Source of the DNA: Candidatus Wallbacteria bacterium | GTDB taxonomy: Bacteria > Muiribacteriota > UBA6191 > JACPRK01 | NCBI GenBank assembly: GCA_016213845.1 | Contig: JACQZN010000056.1 | Location: 1 to 64,000, forward strand | DNA: 64,000 bases | Direction of reading: 5' to 3' | Shown here: positions 28,230 through 36,649 of the stretch, in pieces | Layout of the letters: every line of letters begins with the position of its first letter | Position numbering within the stretch: the first letter of the stretch is position 1 | Notes under the pieces: generated by a model | Told to the model about the DNA's origin: nothing | What the model saw: only the letters and a program-made list of their open reading frames with translations | The model's database searches: none | Program-made: the position numbers and the translations under genes

Positions 28230-31200
28230 ATGGAACGGCCCGAATCAGACAAACGCCCGGCCAGCGCCCCAGGCCACCTGGCGACTGCGGTGGCCCTTGC
28301 CGCCTGGCTGCTCCTGGCGCCGCAAGCGCCGGCCCAGCTCCTCACCGACGATCACCCCGACCGGGCCGAGGACGTCACGCTGGCCGACACCCTGAAGCTG
28401 GGGGCCGCAGCCACGCCCGCCCGTATCGAGCGCCCGGGAGACGTCGACGTCTTCTCGCTGGTCGTGACCGCCGGGACCACCCTCTCCATCGAGACCCGGC
28501 TCGACGGCATCTCCGACACCGTCCTGCGCGTCTACAGCGGCGCCTCTCGCGGCTCGCTTGTGGCCGAGAACGACGACGCTCGACCGGGAACGCGAGCCTC
28601 GCGGCTCGATCTCGTACCCCCTGCGAGCGGCACGCTCTTCGTCGAGGTCGCGCACTTCTTGGCGCGCGCCGGTACCGGCCGCTACACCGTGCGCGCCTTC
28701 CTCTCCTCGGGCGCGCAGCCGCTGCTCGACGACCGCGCCGACACCGCGGCCGCCGCGCTTGCACCCGGCGACCTCCTCGTAGCGGGCGGCGCAACGCTCG
28801 CCGGAGAGCTCGAGGCCCCGGGCGACGCCGACTTCTTCCGCTTCGACGCTTCCGCCAAGGAGATCTATTCCGTGGAGGTTCTGCTCGAGTCGCTCGAGGA
28901 CTCGCTCGCCACACTCTTCGGGCCCGACTCCCGGCGCGTGGAGGCCGAAAACGACGATGCAGCCGGCACCACCGGCTCGCGCGTCTCGGAGTTCCGGCCG
29001 CGAGTCGACGGCACGCACTACGTACGCGTGCGCCACCCGCGAAACCTGGGCGTGGGCCGATACCGGATCTCGCTGGCAACGCTGGCCGACGACCACCCGG
29101 ATTCACCGCTGGCCACCCGCGCGCCGCGAGACAGGCTCGTCACCGGCGCCGCGGCCCTGCCTGCCACGCTCCAGACGCCCCAGGACGTGGACTGCTTCTC
29201 GTTCGCGGGCTCTTCCAGCGGGGCCTACAAGCTCCAGGCTACCCCCGGCACGGCCCGGCGCCTGTCCCTGGAGATCCTCGACATCGACGGGCGCAACGTG
29301 CTCGCGTCCGTGTCCGGCCTCGACCTCCAGACCGCCACCATCCGGCCGTTCCAACCCGACCTCACCGGCCTCTACTTCGCCCGAGTCCGCGGCGCCGACT
29401 CCGAGATCGCAGGGAGCTACACGTTGCGCCTGAGCTCCGAACGCCGGCTCACGGGCAGCGCCAACCCGCCGCCCGTCATCTCGCTGGCCGTCACGGACAC
29501 CGCAAGCGGCGTCGTCGCCGCGATCGACGCGACCGCCGAGCGCTTCGACGTCTTCGAAGAGTTCTCAGGCACCGTGCTCTTCGACCCCAGGGCGCTCTCG
29601 CTCACCCAGGTCACCTCCGGCCCTGGGACGGCGGGCGCCTCGTTCGCCTCCTTCGACGCCGGACCGGGCGCCGTCGGGATCGAGGTGAAGCGCGGCCTCC
29701 TGCCCCCGCGCGCCGGCCGGCTCGCCACCCTGCGCTTGCAGCGCGCACCGGCAGAGCCCTTCCGGGAGGGCCTCGTCGCGCTGCGCAGCGCGCTCAGCCG
29801 CACGACGGACGAGCGCCTCCTGGTCCTGGCCCCCACCGCCAACGCGGGCGCCGACCGCGTGGTCGAGCGCCTCGCCGGCGTCGCCTCGATTCCCGATCCG
29901 CTGGCGCCCGAGTCCTCCAACCTGCGTGACCACGTCCGGCTGGACGGCCGCGCCAGCTCGGACTCGAACGACCCTTCGAAGCGTTTGACTTACCGCTGGA
30001 CGGTCGCCTCCGCTCCCGGCCCGGTCACCCTGAGCGCCCCAGCCAGCGCAGCCCCCACCTTCGCGCCCCAGGTCCCGGGCCTCTACCTGTTCGATCTGGT
30101 CGTCGAGAACGGCCTCCTGGGAAGCCTGGCTGACCGGGTTGCCATCCTCGTCAACCGTCTCAACCGCCCGCCCACGGCCCAGGCCCGCGTGGTCGACCTC
30201 GCCTCGGGTCGTGGCGCCGACGCCCTGGAAGGCACGCTGCGGATCGCCACGGGCAGCCGCGTGCGCCTGGACGGCCGGCTCGCCTTCGACCCCGATCCCC
30301 AGGACGTCGGACGGCTCCGCTTCGAGTGGCGGCAGCTCGAAGGCGCCTCCGTGGCGCTCCTGCCGGCTTCGACGGCAGCGGCCCCCGAGACGACCGTGAC
30401 CACCGCGGGGCGGTACCGCTTCGAGCTGGCCGTCAGCGACCCGGCGGGCGCCAGGAGCCCGCCCTTCGAGATAGGGTTCCTCGCCGTCGAGCCGGAGAAC
30501 ACGCCGCCCATCCTCTCGATCGTCTCGAGCGCGTCGACGACGGCAGAAACCGGCGGCGACCTCGCCGACGGCTCCACCGGCAGCGCCTCGGCCACGCTCC
30601 GCGTGACGCTCCCCGTGCGCGTCACGCTCAAGGCGGCCGTCTTCGATCCGGACCTGGCGAGACCGCCGCTGAAGCAACGGATGGCCTTTGCCTGGACGCA
30701 GCTCTCCGGCCCGCAGGTTCAAGTGACGACCACGGCCTTCGCCCCGTCGGACGCCAGCGTCTCGGCCATCGCCTTCGAGCCGCGAGCGGCCCGGGTGCTG
30801 GAGCTCGAGTGCGTGGCCGCCGAGCATGACGCGGCCGACGTTCCGACCGGCGTGCGCGTGGCCCGGCGGGTGCGCGTCATCGTGGACGATCCGTCGGAAC
30901 GCACCCCGGTGGCGCGGGCACGCGCAGCAGGGCGGGCGGCCGGGAGCCTGGGCAAGCGCCCCGGGCCGCCGCACCAAGCCGGCGAAGCGCCGCTGGCGCC
31001 CGGCGACGTGGTGGAGCTCGACGCAAGCGGCTCCACCGACCCGGAGACCGCCTCGACGCTCCGCTACACCTGGTCCCAGCTGGAAGGACCGCGCGTCGTG
31101 CTCTCGAACCCCTTCGCCCAGATCACCACTTTCGTCCTGCCCGAGACACCCGACGCCACCCGCCGTACGTATCTCTTCCAGCTGGTCGTGGACGACGGAG

Positions 31201-31811
31201 TCCACGCCAGCGAACCGGCTTTGACGCGCGTCACGGCCGTGCCGCCGGACCCGATCGGCTTCGAGTTGCAACGCGGGGCCGGGGCGCGGCTGGTCTCGCT
31301 GGCGAGCGACCCCTCGACCACGGGTGATCCCTACGACTCGACGGACCTGTTGACGTCACTGGCCGCCGGGGCGGTCCTGGCCCGCATGGAGCCTGATCCA
31401 CAGACAGGCCGGGGTCGGTTTGCGCCCGTCTTCCCCGGAACTCAATCGCAGCCCTACCGCTTGGAGAGCGTCCGCGGCTACCTCCTGCTGGGCGGCCCGA
31501 CCGGGCCGCCGCTGGCGCTCACGGGCCAGCCTTGGCCCAGGTCCCGGCGGGCTCTGGCGCTGCACCCGGGCCTGAACCTGGTCGGCTGGCCGGCGCCCGC
31601 GCCGCCGGAGGAGACCGCGGCGAGCCTGCTGGCGCGCGTGGCAGGCGCCCATGCCTTCCTCGTGCGGGCACGCTCCGAGGCCGGCCGGACTCTCTTCGAG
31701 GTCCACCTGCCGGAGCTGACCGGCACGCAGGGCTGGCCGATCGAGCCCGGGCGCGGCTACCTTCTGTCCGTGCCGGCCCCCACCGTTCTGAGCCTGCCCG
31801 CGTATCCGTAA
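28230..31811 (+). CDS. Large secreted protein with PPC-like and PKD/REJ-like repeat domains
   Basis: Repeated GDVDVFSLVVTAGTTLSIETRLDG...LRVYSG / GDADFFRFDASAKEIYSVEV / QDVDCFSFAGSSSGAYKLQ; later LDGRASSDSNDPSKRLTYRW and LDASGSTDPETASTLRYTWSQLEGP. Start may be 28206. Confidence 0.78.
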   Translation: MERPESDKRPASAPGHLATAVALAAWLLLAPQAPAQLLTDDHPDRAEDVTLADTLKLGAAATPARIERPGDVDVFSLVVTAGTTLSIETRLDGISDTVLRVYSGASRGSLVAENDDARPGTRASRLDLVPPASGTLFVEVAHFLARAGTGRYTVRAFLSSGAQPLLDDRADTAAAALAPGDLLVAGGATLAGELEAPGDADFFRFDASAKEIYSVEVLLESLEDSLATLFGPDSRRVEAENDDAAGTTGSRVSEFRPRVDGTHYVRVRHPRNLGVGRYRISLATLADDHPDSPLATRAPRDRLVTGAAALPATLQTPQDVDCFSFAGSSSGAYKLQATPGTARRLSLEILDIDGRNVLASVSGLDLQTATIRPFQPDLTGLYFARVRGADSEIAGSYTLRLSSERRLTGSANPPPVISLAVTDTASGVVAAIDATAERFDVFEEFSGTVLFDPRALSLTQVTSGPGTAGASFASFDAGPGAVGIEVKRGLLPPRAGRLATLRLQRAPAEPFREGLVALRSALSRTTDERLLVLAPTANAGADRVVERLAGVASIPDPLAPESSNLRDHVRLDGRASSDSNDPSKRLTYRWTVASAPGPVTLSAPASAAPTFAPQVPGLYLFDLVVENGLLGSLADRVAILVNRLNRPPTAQARVVDLASGRGADALEGTLRIATGSRVRLDGRLAFDPDPQDVGRLRFEWRQLEGASVALLPASTAAAPETTVTTAGRYRFELAVSDPAGARSPPFEIGFLAVEPENTPPILSIVSSASTTAETGGDLADGSTGSASATLRVTLPVRVTLKAAVFDPDLARPPLKQRMAFAWTQLSGPQVQVTTTAFAPSDASVSAIAFEPRAARVLELECVAAEHDAADVPTGVRVARRVRVIVDDPSERTPVARARAAGRAAGSLGKRPGPPHQAGEAPLAPGDVVELDASGSTDPETASTLRYTWSQLEGPRVVLSNPFAQITTFVLPETPDATRRTYLFQLVVDDGVHASEPALTRVTAVPPDPIGFELQRGAGARLVSLASDPSTTGDPYDSTDLLTSLAAGAVLARMEPDPQTGRGRFAPVFPGTQSQPYRLESVRGYLLLGGPTGPPLALTGQPWPRSRRALALHPGLNLVGWPAPAPPEETAASLLARVAGAHAFLVRARSEAGRTLFEVHLPELTGTQGWPIEPGRGYLLSVPAPTVLSLPAYP

Positions 31812-31965
31812 GGGGGCGGCTTGACGGGGAGGCCCGCCCTGACGGCCGGAACATTCCGTCCAGACCAGGCTCCTATCAATGGCGCAGCGAACGAAGCCGC
31901 CCAATTCGGGGTATGATCTCCACGGCGCCACTTCACGAATCCCGACCTCGAGGGGAGCTCCTCCT

Positions 31966-34236
31966 ATGAAACAGACGCTTGCCGCCCTGCTGGGAGGGCT
32001 CCTTTCGTCCGCGGCGGCCTTCGGGCTGGAGGTGGAGTTCGCCTGGAGATGGCCCGGCGCCGTGAACGGTGACCGGTACCACGAGCTGGTCGTCCGCGCC
32101 GCGCCTCGCCTCCCGGAGTACCAGGGGGAGCTCGCGGCGCGGCTCGTCCTGGACGGCGACTCGAGCGCCGTAAGCCGGCTCGACGCCCGGGTCGCGGTCC
32201 GCCAGCACAGGTCCGGCCTCCGCTCGGGTCCCGAGCTGGCCCGCTATGCGGTGGCCTTGCCGCTGGCAAACGGCACAGGCATGACGACCCTGTCCATCTT
32301 CGTGCCCTCCAGTTGGTCGTTGCTGGAGTTGTCGGTCGCGACTCCGGACGGTCGGACGGCCAGCAAACGCGTGCTCGCCGACTTCACCGAGGAGTCTTCG
32401 CGCCACGACCGATCCGAGTACTCGCGCACCCTGCTCGTGCTCCCGGAGCGAATGCGGAACCGCTACTCACGGCTGGGCGACACCTCTCGAGCCACGAGCT
32501 CGGCAGGGGAGCTGCCGGCCAACCCAGCGGCCTACTGGCCCTTCGATCGAGTTGAACTGGAGCCGCCGGTGCTCGACGAGCTCTCGCCCTCCGCCTTCGG
32601 CGCCCTGCGCGCATGGCTGCTGCAGGGCGGAGAGCTGCGGCTTCGAGGTGAACCGCCCGCCACGGGCCAGCGGCTCGCGCGGCTAGTCGGTCCCACCGGC
32701 CGCTTCGAGGAGACCCTGCGAACCACGGACTCGTCCACCGAGCGCCGCGTGCTGGCGACCCGTGCCGGCCTGGGGAGGATCGTTGCCGGAGATCTGCTGC
32801 CTCGACCGCTGCCGACCACGATCTCCGCCGGCTCTTGCCTCGACCTCTCGCCGGCCACGGACAGGCTGGGCTGGTACCCCAAGGGCTCGCTCATGCGAGA
32901 GCGGCTGGCCGGGTACGTGGGCTGGCTCCTCCCGTACGCGCTCGCCGTCGCGGGCGCGCTCCTGCTGCTGGCGCGCCGCAAGGCCGACCAGTTCCTGCGC
33001 GTCATGCCGGCCCTCTGCGCCTCGTTTGCGATCTTCTACGGTCTCGTCTATGCCACCCAGACCTCCGAGCTCGTGATCGCGCGGACCCGCCTGGAAGTGG
33101 GTCAGGCGGGCCAGCCCGGCGTCGCCCGGGCGCGCTTCGTCTCCGTCTTCTGCGCGAGCCGCGCCGCAGCCGAGGTCCGTTTCGAGGGCGCCGAGCCGCT
33201 GCCGCCCTTCGAGCTGGCGCGACACCAGGCCCGATATGGCCGCAACGAGCCTACGGACGTCCTGGTGCTCGGAGGCGACGCAGGCGGCTGGACCCTGAAG
33301 TTCGGGTTGCTGCCTGCCCAGGTGCGCTCCTTCATCCAGCGGATGAGCTCCGTCGATTCCGAGGGCGTGGAGGGCCAGCTGCGTCTGGATCTCGGGGCCG
33401 CGCGCTTCCGCGGCGAGGTTCGCTCGGCGCTTCCAGAGGCGCTCGACGAGGTCCACGTCGTCCACGGCTGGCACCACCAGCGGCTCGGGCGACTGGAGCC
33501 CGGCGCCACGGCCTCGATCGACATGCCGTTCGTGGAGCTGCTCAGCGGATCGGGCTGCGGACGCCACCCCGGCTCCAGCTGCGAGCATGTGGCCGTCTGC
33601 CCCTCCTGCGGCCGCTACCACAGCGCCGCCGGCGCCGCTCACAGCGCGCTCCTCGACGGTACCGCCGAGCGCGACCTGCTCCAGCGGCAGCTCTCCGCCG
33701 AGGCCCTCCGTGCTCCGCGTTTCTTCCGCCAGCCCTTGCTCCTCGGCCTGCGTCGGCCCGCTTCGCCCGACGGCGAAACACTGCTGGTCGCCTTCGAGCT
33801 TCCCGTGGCCCAGCTTGCAGCGCCAGCCACCCTCCCGGGCCAGGCGGCCGTGCGGGAGTGGACGTTCCACAACTACGATTACGCGGGCTCCGACCTGCTC
33901 GGCTCCGACACCCTGGGCAATCCGACCCGGGTCCAGCTCAACGCCCAGGAGCCGATCCGCTTCCTCTTCCCCTACCGCGGCGAGGTCTCTCGCATCACGG
34001 TGGACCTGGGACAGTACGACGGCGGCAGCGCGGGCGGCAGCTCGCTCGTCTCGATCCTCAACGTGCGCCGCGGCGTCTACGAGGACTTCATGCGCAAGAA
34101 GCGCGACAAGGTCGTCGTCGCAGCCCGCGCTTCGGAGTTCTTCGATCCGCGGGACGGCTCCGTGCAGCTCAAGGTTTCGAGCAACTGGGGTTCGCTCGGG
34201 AAGGTAGACGTGACTGTCGAAGGGGCGGCACGATGA
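31966..34236 (+). CDS. Membrane-associated protein with extracytoplasmic domain and CX7CX5CX2C motif, first gene of an ABC/rSAM operon
   Basis: Signal-like MKQTLAALLGGLLSSAAAFG; TM YVGWLLPYALAVAGALLLLARRK; CGRHPGSSCEHVAVCPSCGRYH. Stop overlaps the start of the ABC ATPase. Confidence 0.7.
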   Translation: MKQTLAALLGGLLSSAAAFGLEVEFAWRWPGAVNGDRYHELVVRAAPRLPEYQGELAARLVLDGDSSAVSRLDARVAVRQHRSGLRSGPELARYAVALPLANGTGMTTLSIFVPSSWSLLELSVATPDGRTASKRVLADFTEESSRHDRSEYSRTLLVLPERMRNRYSRLGDTSRATSSAGELPANPAAYWPFDRVELEPPVLDELSPSAFGALRAWLLQGGELRLRGEPPATGQRLARLVGPTGRFEETLRTTDSSTERRVLATRAGLGRIVAGDLLPRPLPTTISAGSCLDLSPATDRLGWYPKGSLMRERLAGYVGWLLPYALAVAGALLLLARRKADQFLRVMPALCASFAIFYGLVYATQTSELVIARTRLEVGQAGQPGVARARFVSVFCASRAAAEVRFEGAEPLPPFELARHQARYGRNEPTDVLVLGGDAGGWTLKFGLLPAQVRSFIQRMSSVDSEGVEGQLRLDLGAARFRGEVRSALPEALDEVHVVHGWHHQRLGRLEPGATASIDMPFVELLSGSGCGRHPGSSCEHVAVCPSCGRYHSAAGAAHSALLDGTAERDLLQRQLSAEALRAPRFFRQPLLLGLRRPASPDGETLLVAFELPVAQLAAPATLPGQAAVREWTFHNYDYAGSDLLGSDTLGNPTRVQLNAQEPIRFLFPYRGEVSRITVDLGQYDGGSAGGSSLVSILNVRRGVYEDFMRKKRDKVVVAARASEFFDPRDGSVQLKVSSNWGSLGKVDVTVEGAAR

Positions 34237-35162
34237 TCGCCGCGCGGTCCCTCACGGTCCGCTACGGCCAGCTCGTGGCGCTCGACGGCGTCGACCTGGA
34301 CGTCGCCCCGGGGCAGATATTCGGACTCATCGGACCCAACGGAGCCGGCAAGACCACGCTCATCCGAGTGCTCACCGGCCTGCTGGTCCCGGAAGCCGGC
34401 GGGGCCACCATCGGCGGCTTCGACGTGCTGCGGCAGGAACGTGATGCCCGGCGACGACTGGGCTACATGCCCGACTTCTTCGGCATCTACGACCACCTCA
34501 CCGTGCGCGAGTACCTGCAGCTCTTCGGAGAGCTGAACGGCCTGGCGGGCCCGGGCCTGGCGGGCGCCATCGAACAGGCGCTGGCGGCAGTCCGCCTCAA
34601 GCTCAAGAAGGACGAGCTGGTCGATCACCTGTCACGCGGCATGACGCAGCGGCTGGCGCTGGCGCGCACGCTCCTGCACGACCCGGACGCCTTCGTCCTG
34701 GACGAGCCGGCCTCGGGGCTCGACCCCGCTGCCCGCATCGAGCTCTGGGACATCTTGCGCGGCCTCGCCCAGCGCGGCAAGGCGGTGCTCATCAGCTCCC
34801 ATATCCTCAAGGAGATGGAGGGACTGGTCACCCACGTCGGGCTGCTGGAACGCGGACGGCTGCTCTACTCGGGACCCTACGAGACGCTGGTCAAGGCCGG
34901 CGCCACTCGCCGCGTACGGTTCCGCCCGGTCGGCGACGTGCCGCCCGAGCGCGTCGTCGGCCTGCTCACCGAGCACGGCGGGCGCCTCTCCGGCGTCCCG
35001 GGCGACGCCTACTGGGAAGTCGAGCTGGCCGATGACGACACCGCCGTCGCAGCCCTGGTCGGTCGCCTGGTCGCCGCGGGTGTCGGCGTCTCACTGCCGC
35101 CCGTCGCAGAGGACAGGCTCGAACGCGCCTTCCTGGCGCTCACTGGGAGGGATGCCTCTTGA
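34233..35162 (+). CDS. ABC transporter ATP-binding protein
   Basis: GLIGPNGAGKTTLIRVLTGLL, LSRGMTQRLALARTLLHDPDAFVLDEPASGLDP; ATGA overlap with upstream gene. Confidence 0.93.
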   Translation: MIAARSLTVRYGQLVALDGVDLDVAPGQIFGLIGPNGAGKTTLIRVLTGLLVPEAGGATIGGFDVLRQERDARRRLGYMPDFFGIYDHLTVREYLQLFGELNGLAGPGLAGAIEQALAAVRLKLKKDELVDHLSRGMTQRLALARTLLHDPDAFVLDEPASGLDPAARIELWDILRGLAQRGKAVLISSHILKEMEGLVTHVGLLERGRLLYSGPYETLVKAGATRRVRFRPVGDVPPERVVGLLTEHGGRLSGVPGDAYWEVELADDDTAVAALVGRLVAAGVGVSLPPVAEDRLERAFLALTGRDAS

Positions 35163-36622
35163 TAGCCCTGCTGAAGAAAGAGCTGCGGGTCTCCGTGCGC
35201 GAGAAGTCGACCTGGCTCCTGCTCGCCTCGATGCCGGCCTGCTTCGTCGCCTGCGGTCTCCTCGGCCTCAACGAGTCGACCTACGCCGGCGCTCCAAGGC
35301 TCATGGCCGCCGACGCTGGCCGCCAGCTCCTCTCCTACGCTCTCTACACCCAGGTCTTCGCCGTGATGCTGTTCGTCCCGATCCTGGCGGCGACCAACCT
35401 GGTTCGCGAGGGCGATCGAAAGACGCTCGACGTGCTCATGACCACTCCCCGCAGCGGCGCCGAGCTGGCGCTGGCCAAGCTGCTCTCCCCGGCGCTGCTG
35501 GCGCTCGGCTCCTGCCTGCTCGCTCTGCCGCTGCTGATCGCGCTTCCACTCCTGGGCGGCGTGCGGCCCTGGGAGCCGCTTGCCGGCTTCGCCGCCGTCG
35601 CTCTCGCCGCGCTCGTCGCCTCGGCCGGCGGGCTGGCCGCGGGCGCGCTCGCCCGCACCACGGCAGCCTCGGTCTCACTGGCCGCGCTCGCCGCCGGCTT
35701 CGTCTGCCTCGCCACGGCGTGGACTGGCCTGGGTCCCCGCACCGACCTCGTCACCGCGGCCTTCCCGCCCGGCATCGTGCGCTCCATCGTCGAGTCCGAG
35801 GGCGTCGAGCTCTTCGGACGCGAGGTTCCGCTCCTGTTGCCCGCGCTCGCTTTCCTGCCTCTTGTCGGAAGCTGCCTCTTCTTCGCGTCACTTCCCGCGC
35901 TCTCCTCGCGATTCCGGCGCCAGGCTCTGCCCGTACGAGCCACCGGCGCCGCAGCGCTCGCCCTCGGGCTGGCTCTCATCGCGCTCAACATCGCCAGCAG
36001 CTCGAGTATCCGGGACCTCCACGACTGCGGCGCGGGGATGGCCCTCTTCGCCTGCCTGGTCTCCACGGCGCTCGTGCTGATCGAACGGCTGGACCGGGGC
36101 GGGTTCCTGCGCACTCTCCCGGGCAGTGCGGAGGCCGAGTCGATCGCGGCGGGAGGATGGGTCCGCAGGTTCGCCGCGTCCACCACGGGCCTGGCGCTGT
36201 TGCCTGTCGCCGCGACGCTCCCCGGCCTGGGCATCCTCCTGGCCCGCGGCCTGGGAGGCACCGGGACGGATGACCCGCGCGTCGCGCTCGTTCTTGGGGC
36301 TCTGGCCTACGCAGTCGCCTGGACTCTCCTCCTGGCGGGCGCCTCGCGCGCCGTGGCCTGCCGGGGGCGCACCTGGGCCGAACCGGTCCTGACTGCGATA
36401 CTGCCCGGAGCGCTCCTGGCCTACGGCGTGTCGTACCGCATCTTCTCCCACGCAAACGAGATCGTCGGCATCGATCCCATTGGCGTTCTGATCCCCTTCG
36501 TCAGCGCCTCCTACGACTCCTGTCCCCACCTCTTTGCAACCGGCGTCGCCCACACCGCGGCAACCGCCGGCGCCGCCGCCGTCCTCTGGATCTTCGCTAC
36601 CCGACGCCGAAACAGGAGCTGA
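35159..36622 (+). CDS. ABC-2-type permease (TTG start, overlaps upstream stop)
   Basis: MIALLKKELRVSVREKSTWLLLASMPACFVACGLLG...ATNLVREGDRKTLDVLMTTPRSGAELALAKLL; many hydrophobic segments. Confidence 0.85.
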   Translation: MIALLKKELRVSVREKSTWLLLASMPACFVACGLLGLNESTYAGAPRLMAADAGRQLLSYALYTQVFAVMLFVPILAATNLVREGDRKTLDVLMTTPRSGAELALAKLLSPALLALGSCLLALPLLIALPLLGGVRPWEPLAGFAAVALAALVASAGGLAAGALARTTAASVSLAALAAGFVCLATAWTGLGPRTDLVTAAFPPGIVRSIVESEGVELFGREVPLLLPALAFLPLVGSCLFFASLPALSSRFRRQALPVRATGAAALALGLALIALNIASSSSIRDLHDCGAGMALFACLVSTALVLIERLDRGGFLRTLPGSAEAESIAAGGWVRRFAASTTGLALLPVAATLPGLGILLARGLGGTGTDDPRVALVLGALAYAVAWTLLLAGASRAVACRGRTWAEPVLTAILPGALLAYGVSYRIFSHANEIVGIDPIGVLIPFVSASYDSCPHLFATGVAHTAATAGAAAVLWIFATRRRNRS

Positions 36623-36649
36623 CCGCTCCCCGACCCCTCTCCCCGCCCA

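Noticed and set aside
29565-31271. 568-aa minus-strand ORF inside the PPC/PKD gene
   Set aside because: Shadow ORF; plus strand has clear repeated domains.
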